DNA of 12,358 bases from JAFGPJ01 sp964612465 (GCA_964612465.1 CAZTDF010000142.1:1-12358), one strand, 5' to 3'. Numbered from the stretch's first letter, positions 1-6,318 are shown. The notes: generated from the letters alone by a model not told the origin. Made by a program: numbers and translations.

Positions 1-73
1 ACTGTTCTCGCTATATAGTGCACGTTTGGTTGGTTTTGCGACAGGAAAATAAAAAAAAGCATATTTACCTGCC

Positions 74-152
74 AGGTTAGCCCCGCCGCCTGTCGGCGGG
101 GAATTCCCATTACAGGTGCGAGGAAATCCCCACCGCAGGGGTGGGGGCTAAA
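74..152. repeat. Inverted pair of REP-like hairpins (copies A and B)
   Basis: Copy A has arms CCCCGCCG (81-88) and CGGCGGGG (94-101) and is preceded by TTAG, so on the minus strand it ends GGGGCTAA. Copy B has arms CCCCACC (128-134) and GGTGGGG (140-146), followed by GCTAAA. The two copies face opposite ways. Each has a short purine-rich GGAA-type stretch before its C-rich arm. Three more copies occur at 7501-7524, 8828-8852 and 9601-9632. The head-to-head layout resembles the paired REP units (BIMEs) of other bacteria. Neither hairpin has a U-tract, so they are not simple intrinsic terminators. Confidence 0.75.
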
Positions 153-234
153 GCACTCTTTTTTCGCACAGCTCTTTGACGGCCTTGCCGGACTTTGAAG
201 AAAGTCGCAGGATTCGTTCCCGATAGCGCATACA

Positions 235-300
235 GAAAGCCGGATCGAACAAACCCGGCTTTCCACATGTGCTGATCGATTTGAAGGAGTATGTTCGATC
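235..300 (-). repeat. Overlapping inverted repeats downstream of the M56 gene
   Basis: One 9-bp inverted repeat pairs 235-243 with 255-263 (GAAAGCCGG / CCGGCTTTC, 11-nt loop). A second 9-bp repeat pairs 243-251 with 292-300 (GATCGAACA / TGTTCGATC). The second uses the loop of the first, so a minus-strand transcript of the M56 3' end could form a pseudoknot-like fold or two alternative hairpins. No U-run follows, so a classic intrinsic terminator is not supported. A role in 3'-end stability or attenuation is only inference. Confidence 0.4.
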
Positions 301-302
301 GT

Positions 303-3023
303 TTACAATTTTAACTCATCCTGTGATGAGGGCTGCCATTTCAGGCTTATTTTTCCCATGTCTGTAGCCATTTTTATGCTTGCCTGGCCGGTGCCGATGG
401 TGCCTTCTGCGGTTCTTTTGAACATGTCGGATCTGTCGATCTCCAGCGGCAGATCGCTCTCGATTTCTCCCATCTTGGTTTGAGCTTTGAGCTTTGCGGA
501 CAGGCTCTTCGGAGCAATAAATTCGATTTTACCCATTTTAGTGAACAGCTCGATTTCTCCTGTGGTGTTTACAGCTTTGATAGAGCCCAAATCCGTAACG
601 GCCTTGACGTTCCCCTGGAGATTATATATCTCAATGCTTCCCAGATCGGTCTTTACGTCCGGCCGGATGCCGGCTGGCACTGCTATGTGAAGATCCACGC
701 TTAGATTGTTCCACTGATCGCCGTCCTGCTTGACCGGCTTGAGATAGTATCTTTCATCCGATGAGTGAAGATTCATTGAAACCTGTTCGACCATCTCGCG
801 GGCTTCGGCGTCAGTTTCGGCCTTTCCCCGGATGACGGCCCTGACGTCACAGGTACCGTCTTTGCTGGGCTGCAGGATAATTTTGCCGAGGCTGTTTCTG
901 ACGACGAAGGGGCTGCCGGGCTTAACCTTTGAGACGAAGTGCATCTCTGTAGTAGCGAGATACTTACCGTCCTTGTCTTTCTTGACCTCGATATTTTGAG
1001 CCGAATTACTTTTAGAGTCCGGCACGTTTGGCAGGACTAGGGCCGGCCCGGCGATTTCGGCAGGGGAAGCGACGATTGTTTTCCTGATGGGGCGAGGTTT
1101 GACCTTTGGAACGACTACCATCTGAGGCTTTGGTGAAACTGGTGCAACGGACACAGGGGGTACTGGTAGAACGGGTGCTGGTACGTTTGGCGTTACCATT
1201 TCTGCCGGCATTGGTGGCATAGCGGGCATCGGCGGCATCGCAGGCATCGGGTGGGATTCGGGATCCGATGGAGAAACATTATCGCTTGATTTTGCCTTCT
1301 GGTGTGCATTTGCATATTCTTCGGCCCACAGTTCCATTTCTTTCTGCCATTGTTTGAATTCGTCGCTATTGACCCATTGATGTGCCCAATTGTTGGCGAG
1401 ACTATTGATTTTTTCCTGGGCTTCAGGGCTGTTGACTTGTGCTTCATATCGCTTGGCCCAGGCTTCCATTTCCTTAGCCCATTGCTCCAGGTGTTTCGCA
1501 TCGACTTCGGCTTTGTGGGCATCGGCCGAAGCCTTTGCCTTTGCCGCCTTATCTTTGGCTTTTTCGGCTTCCTTGGAAGCCTTTTCCGCCTTGTTTTTAA
1601 CGTCTTTAGCTTTTAATTTGGCTTCTTTGGCCTTAATTGTGGCCTGCGCGGCCTGGGCTTCGGCCTGCCTGGCTTGGGCCATTGCTTGAAGTTCTTTTTC
1701 GAGCTTCTGTTTTTGGATTTGGAGTTGCTGGAGTTGAACTTCAAGCTCACGCAGGTTTTGTGACAAATCTTCCTGGTCCTGCTGTTGTACTTGTTCGATT
1801 TCAGTGGTCATTGTGCTCTGCGATGGCTGTTCTTCGGCTTTTACAGAGTCGGAGCTACTTGGCTCGGTTGCTGGTTTGTCCTGGGCCTGAGCCATGGGAA
1901 GAACAAAGGCGAGCATGAGGACAATTGTGGTGATGATTGTTAGTTTCTTCATTTTTTGGTACCTCCAGGTTTCTTTTTTAAGCCAGTTTAGTCTAACGAG
2001 CAAACGGTTGGAATCTTCGAAGAGTCCGAGCAGGCCGAGGCCCGGCTCTGTAGGTTTTGTGAGGAACCTGCGTGCCACATCGATCAGTGTTTGGCGGTAT
2101 TCGCTGATTCTATCCTTCAGGAGTCTCGCGACAGTAGCATCACAGCACAACTCGCGCAGGTGGTGCATCTGGCTGCGGACGAGCCACAGCAGCGGGTTAT
2201 ACCAGTAAACGACCTGCAGAAGCATATAGAAACCATGCACCCACAGGTCGCCTCTTTTGATATGGGCCAGCTCGTGGAGAAGCATATGCTCAGTGTCCCT
2301 GCGAGTCATATTCCTCAGGTACCCGACGGGCATAAGCAGCACCGGCCGGATCATGCCGAAGACGGCCGGACATGCCACTCTTCGAGTCAGTACCACCTTC
2401 GGAATCCGGCGAAGTCCCAGACTTTTGGCGCATCGAGCAATTGAGTTATAGAAGGACTCCGGAAGTTGTGCTGTTCTTGCAATCCGGTGGTCTTCTTTAC
2501 GTAGATGCAGCAATTTAATAACGAGCCAGCCACCCAGTACGAACATTCCCGCCAGCCATACAGCCATCACGTATGCCTGCCAGGTCGGTTTAACATAAGC
2601 TGCATTCAGAGATTCGCCGGTAATATTTTCGGAACCGGTAAAAACAAGTGCCGGCTGCTGCTCAGTGACGGTATCGCGGGAAAATACAGCTTCAACTGGA
2701 GATTCGACTACAGCGGTTTCAAAATTTGCGAGTATCATTGCCGTGGTTGCGTTCAGATTCTCCCGGTGACTTTCTTTGGCGACTATCTGTCTGGCCAAAG
2801 GTTGCAGTCTGGATGTGATGCTGGTTGACAGAGAAATCGTGGGCGGCAGGACAAGCTTGACTAATACCATCAGCCACAGAGCGTACCTTAGCTGCGGCCA
2901 GGCCCATTTTCGAATGATTAAATCGATGCAGCCAATCAGTATTATCAGGACACCGACCTGCCAGAACATGGCTGTCGCCCCGCTCCACCACAATTCTGCG
3001 ATGTGATTGATTTGTTCTATCAT
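303..3023 (-). CDS. BlaR1-like M56 metallopeptidase with coiled-coil and DUF4097-like tail
   Basis: A 906-residue membrane zinc peptidase of the M56 (BlaR1/MecR1) family, expected to sense an envelope signal and inactivate the BlaI-type repressor encoded just upstream. Hydrophobic segments lie near residues 19-37, 45-60, 148-170 and 361-380. The catalytic HELAH motif is at 250-254, and Glu291 in RELCCD is the likely third zinc ligand. After the fourth hydrophobic segment there is no visible penicillin-binding domain. Instead there is a Lys/Ala/Glu/Gln coiled coil (about 408-530), a Trp-rich motif repeated near 511-530 and 555-574, a Met/Pro-rich linker (about 591-650), and from about 700 a beta-rich tail with repeated LGSI/MGKI/MGEI strands like DUF4097 adhesin-like domains. 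The tail is probably outside the cytoplasmic membrane. The start codon overlaps the blaI stop (ATGA), with AGGAG at 3031-3035 seven bases upstream. The gene also holds an internal start at 1952 (separate entry). Family assignment is firm; the signal is unknown. Confidence 0.9.
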   Translation of the reverse strand: MIEQINHIAELWWSGATAMFWQVGVLIILIGCIDLIIRKWAWPQLRYALWLMVLVKLVLPPTISLSTSITSRLQPLARQIVAKESHRENLNATTAMILANFETAVVESPVEAVFSRDTVTEQQPALVFTGSENITGESLNAAYVKPTWQAYVMAVWLAGMFVLGGWLVIKLLHLRKEDHRIARTAQLPESFYNSIARCAKSLGLRRIPKVVLTRRVACPAVFGMIRPVLLMPVGYLRNMTRRDTEHMLLHELAHIKRGDLWVHGFYMLLQVVYWYNPLLWLVRSQMHHLRELCCDATVARLLKDRISEYRQTLIDVARRFLTKPTEPGLGLLGLFEDSNRLLVRLNWLKKETWRYQKMKKLTIITTIVLMLAFVLPMAQAQDKPATEPSSSDSVKAEEQPSQSTMTTEIEQVQQQDQEDLSQNLRELEVQLQQLQIQKQKLEKELQAMAQARQAEAQAAQATIKAKEAKLKAKDVKNKAEKASKEAEKAKDKAAKAKASADAHKAEVDAKHLEQWAKEMEAWAKRYEAQVNSPEAQEKINSLANNWAHQWVNSDEFKQWQKEMELWAEEYANAHQKAKSSDNVSPSDPESHPMPAMPPMPAMPPMPAEMVTPNVPAPVLPVPPVSVAPVSPKPQMVVVPKVKPRPIRKTIVASPAEIAGPALVLPNVPDSKSNSAQNIEVKKDKDGKYLATTEMHFVSKVKPGSPFVVRNSLGKIILQPSKDGTCDVRAVIRGKAETDAEAREMVEQVSMNLHSSDERYYLKPVKQDGDQWNNLSVDLHIAVPAGIRPDVKTDLGSIEIYNLQGNVKAVTDLGSIKAVNTTGEIELFTKMGKIEFIAPKSLSAKLKAQTKMGEIESDLPLEIDRSDMFKRTAEGTIGTGQASIKMATDMGKISLKWQPSSQDELKL
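1210..1251 (-). repeat. 18-bp tandem repeat encoding a Met/Pro-rich linker
   Basis: Two near-identical 18-bp units (1210-1227, 1228-1245) and a partial third unit lie inside the M56 gene. They encode a repeated MPPMPA hexapeptide around residues 591-608, at the junction between the coiled coil and the beta-rich C-terminal domain. The units differ at a few positions. Such a repeat could change copy number by slippage and so alter linker length without breaking the frame. Confidence 0.7.
1950..1966 (-). promoter_or_regulatory. Internal Shine-Dalgarno and in-frame ATG inside the M56 gene
   Basis: On the minus strand GGAGGT (1961-1966) lies 8 nt before an ATG (1950-1952) that is codon 358 of the M56 gene. 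Translation from here would begin MKKLTIITTIVLMLAFVLP and reach a typical signal peptidase I site (AQA before Gln381). That has the n-, h- and c-region layout of a signal peptide. The product would be an exported protein of 549 residues carrying the coiled coil and the DUF4097-like domain without the peptidase. The site is directly visible; its use in the cell is inferred. Confidence 0.55.
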
Positions 3024-3400
3024 TTTATTTCTCCTGTTTTCTCGCTTTCATTTCCAAGGATTTCGATAAGTTCTTTTTTCTGCCTGGCGTTTAGCTTTTG
3101 TTCCTGCATCAAAAAGTGCATAAGCGGCCCCATTGCGCCGTCGAATGACTGGTCCAGCAGTAATCGAAACGCGCTAAGCCGGGCCTTGTGCTGTGAAACG
3201 AGCGGTTCGTAAATGCTCGTATTCGCGTGCTTATGTTCGCTGACGGCCTCTTTTTCCACCAGCCTGCTAAGCATGGTCTTTACTGTGGTATATGCCCACT
3301 TGACACCCTTGGGCAGCCTGCTCATTATGTCCCTTGCCGTTGCGGGGTGCTTTTCCCATAAAGCGTTCATGATTTGCCATTCTGCATGCGTCAGTTTCAT
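3020..3400 (-). CDS. blaI: BlaI/MecI/CopY-family transcriptional repressor
   Basis: A 126-residue winged-helix repressor, the usual length for the family. The sequence begins LTHAEWQIMNALWEKHPATA and has the likely recognition helix at residues 36-47 (AYTTVKTMLSRL), followed by the wing. The C-terminal half would form the dimerisation helices. In characterised systems the dimer blocks its own operon and target genes until the M56 partner causes its cleavage. Here its stop codon overlaps the M56 start by 4 nt, so the two are very probably translationally coupled. AAGGAG at 3409-3414 lies 8 nt before the ATG. Its promoter carries inverted repeats that look like its own operators. No beta-lactamase or resistance gene is nearby, so the regulon may be envelope homeostasis rather than antibiotic resistance. 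The symbol denotes the family, not a tested function. Confidence 0.93.
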   Translation of the reverse strand: MKLTHAEWQIMNALWEKHPATARDIMSRLPKGVKWAYTTVKTMLSRLVEKEAVSEHKHANTSIYEPLVSQHKARLSAFRLLLDQSFDGAMGPLMHFLMQEQKLNARQKKELIEILGNESEKTGEIK

Positions 3401-3414
3401 AACTTTATCTCCTT

Positions 3415-3446
3415 CTACAAAAGTAGTAGCATTCTACTACATATGT
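3415..3446. promoter_or_regulatory. Probable BlaI operator cluster
   Basis: Three dyads built from GTAG/CTAC and ACAT/ATGT elements overlap here. CTAC-AAAA-GTAG spans 3415-3426. GTAGTAG-CATT-CTACTAC spans 3423-3440 with perfect 7-bp arms. The palindrome ACATATGT spans 3439-3446 inside TACTACATATGT. The last fits the TACA/TGTA dyads known for BlaI/MecI operators. The cluster covers the -10 box and part of the spacer of the blaI promoter, the right place for autorepression. Assignment to BlaI is inferred from position and sequence type. Confidence 0.7.
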
Positions 3447-3458
3447 CGAAGCTGCCAA
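3431..3458 (-). promoter_or_regulatory. Predicted sigma70-type promoter of blaI-M56
   Basis: On the minus strand a -35 box TTGGCA (3453-3458) and a -10 box TAGAAT (3431-3436), each one mismatch from consensus, are separated by 16 nt. Transcription would start near 3424, just ahead of the blaI ribosome binding site. The inverted repeats described next occupy the spacer and the -10. Confidence 0.7.
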
Positions 3459-3573
3459 GAAAATATTACAAAATTTCTCGAAAATTTTTCAAATCATCGT
3501 TTTTGGGCTGAAAATGAGGAAAGATTTTATTAGAAAAGAGGTCTTTGTATGTTTTTGAATATTCCGGCGAATG

Positions 3574-4263
3574 TTATTCCGCGGGTTTGCCATAAACTTC
3601 CACTTCGATATAGTGGTTGAGTTCATTGGCGCTGTTGCCGTTGCTATAAAGGCGGACATAACGGGCTTTGATACCTTTAGAGAGGCAGTCGATAAATTCA
3701 CCTTCGTAAGTTTCAACGTAGTGCATATCAGTTCCAATACCAAAATCCGCCGAACCGTCGATATCATTGTTAAACAGCATCCTGACATTAGTGATAAAAT
3801 CTCGATCGTCGGCTACCTGTACCACCACATCGAAATAGACACGGGCTATTTTATGGTAATGCCATACTATAACGGCGTAAATTTCATGTATAGCTGAGAG
3901 GTCGATTGTAACATGCTGCTGGAGCGGACCTAACTCGACATAACTACCGTCTGCAGCTTCTTTATCACCGTCTGTAATCATTTCAATCTCACCGATTATT
4001 GGGTCATCGTCACTGCTGGCGACCGGTTTGCCCAAAGCGATGTTTGTGGTTCCGATTGGAGCCATGAATGGTGGTCGCTCGCCGATGCTGAGTTTCCTGA
4101 GATTGTTAACCCTTATAGGCTCTTTTGTACCGATGAATACTGGTGTGGGTAGTTTTATCTCAAGCGGTGACATCTTGGATTTGCCTTTGTTACGTATGCC
4201 AATAACTATGATTAATATCACTGCTATAAAGGCAACAGCGATTTTTGTAATTGGGCTTTTCAT
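3574..4263 (-). CDS. Membrane-anchored discoidin (F5/8 type C)-like protein
   Basis: A 229-residue protein with one N-terminal membrane segment (about 7-23) and no clear signal peptidase site, so probably anchored with its C-terminus outside the cytoplasmic membrane. Residues about 74-226 resemble a galactose-binding-like F5/8 type C domain. They start NIALGKPVASSDDDP, contain ITDGDKEAADGSYVELG and a VTIDLSAIHEIYAVIVWHYH core, and end with the KARYVRLYSNG and HYIEVEVYG strands. Such domains bind carbohydrate or other surface ligands. No enzyme domain is attached. The first nine residues, MKSPITKIA, are identical to those at the internal start of the LolA-like protein upstream. AAGGA at 4271-4275 lies 7 nt before the ATG. 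Its ligand and its link to the BlaI/M56 pair are unknown. Confidence 0.72.
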   Translation of the reverse strand: MKSPITKIAVAFIAVILIIVIGIRNKGKSKMSPLEIKLPTPVFIGTKEPIRVNNLRKLSIGERPPFMAPIGTTNIALGKPVASSDDDPIIGEIEMITDGDKEAADGSYVELGPLQQHVTIDLSAIHEIYAVIVWHYHKIARVYFDVVVQVADDRDFITNVRMLFNNDIDGSADFGIGTDMHYVETYEGEFIDCLSKGIKARYVRLYSNGNSANELNHYIEVEVYGKPAE

Positions 4264-4432
4264 GATTGTTTCCTTACGTAATGATAGAGATTATGCCTTG
4301 TTTCTTTTCAAGGCGTATGAAACTAACCTGCATAATATCCGAACAATCGATTGCCGCTATTATGTATGACGGCGGCCGGTAATAATTTGATATAAATAAA
4401 ATTCTGCTTATGGCAGTTTTTACTTGGAATTC
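4264..4432. other. Leader region upstream of the discoidin-like gene
   Basis: This spacer separates the terminator of the sigma/LolA-like unit from the discoidin-like gene, which should therefore have its own promoter here. I cannot assign good -35/-10 boxes. A small hairpin, GCCTTG (4295-4300) with CAAGGC (4309-4314), lies about 30 nt before the start codon and would be in the 5' leader on the minus strand. Nothing else stands out. Confidence 0.4.
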
Positions 4433-4475
4433 AATAAGAGAAAAGGCCGAGTAAGAAACTCGGCCTTTGTTTTTG
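4433..4475 (-). terminator. Strong intrinsic terminator, possibly bidirectional
   Basis: Perfect 11-bp arms, AAAGGCCGAGT (4442-4452) and ACTCGGCCTTT (4458-4468), enclose a 5-nt loop. On the minus strand the stem runs into a T-rich tract (TTTTCTCTT), about 30 nt past the stop of the LolA-like gene. On the plus strand it is followed by GTTTTTG, so it may work both ways, although no plus-strand gene ends here. Confidence 0.88.
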
Positions 4476-4497
4476 ATGTGAAAATAGATTGTGTGTT

Positions 4498-5709
4498 TTA
4501 TTGCGGCAGATTTTCCGGTGCCACGTCCTTGATACTCAAATCACCGTAGATGACGCGGTAGGTTTCGGAGCCTTCGGGACGGTACCAAAAGATTGGTTTC
4601 TCGGCGTCTGGGAATTTTACGTCTTTGCCGACATAGTGCCAGTCACTCTCGGCAGGCAGTTGCTGAACGAAGACTCCGCCCCGTCCCATTCTCATAATGG
4701 TTTTTTGCAGTTCCAGTGCTATTTCCTCAGATGGTTCCTGGCCTTTTTCCTTCAATTTCTTGTGCTGGTACTTTACAAATTCCATCGTGGCATTCATATC
4801 CAGAACTGAAGGTAAATTGCCATCCATGTGCTTAGCCCATATACGGAACATCTCGACCAGGTCATCTTCCGTCGGCTCAGAGGCGTCAACTTGCATGGTT
4901 CGGATAGTGTATCCCTCAGGTATCTCCAAATTAAAGAGGGACTCATCCAATTCGACATCAAAAACAATTTCAGTCATTGTGTAAGTTGTAGGTCCTGATG
5001 TATTTGTCATTTCTACGGGGAGTTTGGTTTGCGGATCAGCCCAGACGGTAATATCGACAGCCGGTTTCTGAACGTGATACCCGATAACCGTCAGGCCGTC
5101 GATTTTCTTCTCACCCAGGAACTGCACCGACTCGTCCTCAGTATCCTGGGCTTCCTGCAGGTGCTTTCTGATTTCACGGAACATATTAAACTTGCTCTGA
5201 TCTTCGGGCAAGTTTTCCATTTCAACAATCATAGCTTTGTTCTGTGCCGGCATGAGAGTAACTATCTTACCCTGCTGAAAATCGCTGATAACGATTGCAC
5301 CTTGTTCATGATTTGTCTGACGCATACGCATAGGTTCGGCATAGAAACAATCGAAGGTTTGTGTCGGTACGCCCTCGACTTCCATCGTCATCTTAAATGA
5401 AGCAGTTCGAGCGATAAGGAACGGTTTAACGATCTCGGCAAAAGCGGGAGTGGAGGTTCCCACAATATTTAAACCGATAAGCACTGCTATAATTATTGCC
5501 GCGGCTGCGGCTATTTTTGTGATTGGACTTTTCATGGTTAATCTCCTTAATGTTCGAAAGACGATTATTCGGGTTGCGGATTCCTGTTCGGCCTGGTTGA
5601 AGACAGAGAGCATTTGCCGGCGGAGGTTTTCACGATGCGCCGGGTTAGGCTCGGTGTCGATATTCAGCCGACCAACGACTTTTTCAAAATCGGCTTCGTC
5701 TTTGAACAT
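4498..5709 (-). CDS. Membrane-anchored LolA-like protein, candidate anti-sigma partner
   Basis: A 403-residue protein directly downstream of an ECF sigma factor. Residues 1-58 are charged and presumably cytoplasmic (with NPAHRENLRRQML). Residues about 62-80 are a hydrophobic segment ending in a possible signal peptidase site (TPAFA, after residue 91). Residues about 92-260 resemble the half-barrel of LolA/outer-membrane lipoprotein-sorting proteins and end with the LFNLEIPEGYTI motif. Residues about 270-403 form a separate domain (ESDWHYVGKDVKFPDAEKP, then FWYRPEGSETYRVIYGDL) that I recall from planctomycete proteins of unknown function. Position and topology suggest an anti-sigma or envelope sensor, but the N-terminus lacks the zinc HxxxCxxC motif. 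The start sits in a TAATG overlap with the presumed sigma stop. A second start lies at codon 59 (separate entry). The terminator at 4433-4475 ends the unit. Confidence 0.75.
   Translation of the reverse strand: MFKDEADFEKVVGRLNIDTEPNPAHRENLRRQMLSVFNQAEQESATRIIVFRTLRRLTMKSPITKIAAAAAIIIAVLIGLNIVGTSTPAFAEIVKPFLIARTASFKMTMEVEGVPTQTFDCFYAEPMRMRQTNHEQGAIVISDFQQGKIVTLMPAQNKAMIVEMENLPEDQSKFNMFREIRKHLQEAQDTEDESVQFLGEKKIDGLTVIGYHVQKPAVDITVWADPQTKLPVEMTNTSGPTTYTMTEIVFDVELDESLFNLEIPEGYTIRTMQVDASEPTEDDLVEMFRIWAKHMDGNLPSVLDMNATMEFVKYQHKKLKEKGQEPSEEIALELQKTIMRMGRGGVFVQQLPAESDWHYVGKDVKFPDAEKPIFWYRPEGSETYRVIYGDLSIKDVAPENLPQ
5533..5548 (-). promoter_or_regulatory. Internal Shine-Dalgarno and in-frame ATG inside the LolA-like gene
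   Basis: On the minus strand AAGGAG (5543-5548) lies 7 nt before an ATG (5533-5535) that is codon 59 of the 403-codon gene. Translation from here would begin MKSPITKIAAAAAIII, a signal-peptide-like start, and give a 345-residue exported form without the cytoplasmic region. The discoidin-like gene starts with the same nine residues as a genuine N-terminus, which supports this ATG as functional. It may be the main start, with the upstream 58 codons dispensable, or a second start. Confidence 0.55.
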
Positions 5710-6146
5710 TATATTTCTCCGTCNNNNNNNNNNNNNNNNNNNNNNNNNNNNNNNNNNNNNNNNNNNNNNNNNNNNNNNNNNNNNNNNNNNNNNNNNNNNN
5801 NNNNNNNNNNNNNNNNNNNNNNNGTTTTTCTGATATAGGCGTTCGCCTGGTTGGCTGCTATGGCGTAGAGCCAGTTGCGAAAATCCTTCTCGCTCCGGCC
5901 TGCAAAATCGCGTATCCCGCGGGCTACATGAAGAAAGACCGCGGAAGTTACATCCTCAGCTATTTCCTTGTTAAAGAGCCTGTGAACGCAGAAGCGGAAG
6001 ATTCGCTCGTAGTACATTTCGTAAAGCCGGCCCAGCGCCTCAGCCTGTGTTTTGGCCCTAAGGACCAGGTCGTTATCTTCCGTTCTTTCAGCAAATTTTG
6101 CCATAGCACCAACCATTGTCGTTAGTTTAATTGCGCGCCGAGCCAT
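5709..6146 (-). CDS. ECF-type sigma-70 factor, interrupted by an assembly gap
   Basis: Residues about 34-107 match the sigma-70 region 2 helices that bind core polymerase and the -10 element: ALGRLYEMYYERIFRFCVHRL, then EIAEDVTSAVFLHVARGI, then FRNWLYAIAANQANAYIRK. After residue 107 the sequence enters the 100-N gap, so region 4, which would recognise the -35, is not visible. The four codons after the gap (DGEI, stop at 5709-5711) are in frame only if the gap length is right, and their membership in this gene is inferred. The first ATG (6144-6146) has no clear Shine-Dalgarno. Met11 or Met15 are equally possible starts, and Met15 fits the family's short N-termini. The LolA-like gene begins at the presumed stop, as is usual for sigma/anti-sigma pairs. 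It probably responds to an envelope signal. Confidence 0.82.
   Translation of the reverse strand: MARRAIKLTTMVGAMAKFAERTEDNDLVLRAKTQAEALGRLYEMYYERIFRFCVHRLFNKEIAEDVTSAVFLHVARGIRDFAGRSEKDFRNWLYAIAANQANAYIRKXXXXXXXXXXXXXXXXXXXXXXXXXXXXXXXXXXDGEI
5724..5823. other. Assembly gap of 100 Ns
   Basis: There are exactly 100 consecutive unresolved bases, a common default for a scaffold gap of unknown length. It removes the 3' part of the sigma factor gene, including region 4. Spacing and frame across it should not be trusted. Confidence 0.98.
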
Positions 6147-6318
6147 TATGTTACAGAATTTCGTACAAAGAATCCCCCAAAATATGTTTTTAGCAACGAT
6201 TGATCATCACTATTACGACGATGAACGGATGTGTTGAGATATAAACATAATTGTGATTAAGGCGTAATTGATCGAGGATTTTGCCTCGGTGAGGGATTCT
6301 CGAATTTGGAAGAAATAC
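6147..6318. other. Divergent intergenic region between the sigma factor and gap
   Basis: The spacer separates a minus-strand sigma gene from the plus-strand gap gene, so promoters for both should lie here or just to the right. I cannot identify a convincing promoter for the sigma factor, which may be self-recognised. A small hairpin, CGAGG (6273-6277) with CCTCG (6284-6288), is present. I see no RNA gene or coding stretch. Confidence 0.4.

Larger units (their letters stand above)
1..302. other. Left-edge intergenic region, no confident gene
   Basis: I see no convincing gene in these 302 bases, which lie downstream of the minus-strand M56 gene. They hold an inverted pair of REP-like hairpins (74-152, listed separately) and an inverted-repeat cluster at 235-300. 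On the minus strand a stretch of about 50 codons is open from 305 down to a stop near 153. Its translation looks somewhat protein-like (lysine- and arginine-rich near the end), but it lacks a start codon and a ribosome binding site and is in a different frame from the M56 gene. It could be a gene remnant, but this is too weak to call. Confidence 0.6.

Noticed and set aside
77..152. Hairpin repeats read as a CRISPR array or an insertion sequence
   Set aside because: There are only two adjacent units, in opposite orientation and with differing stems, without regular spacers, a transposase or target duplications.
153..305. Open stretch of about 50 codons on the minus strand left of the M56 gene
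   Set aside because: It has no start codon, no ribosome binding site and no recognisable motif, and it is out of frame with M56. It may be a remnant, but this cannot be supported.
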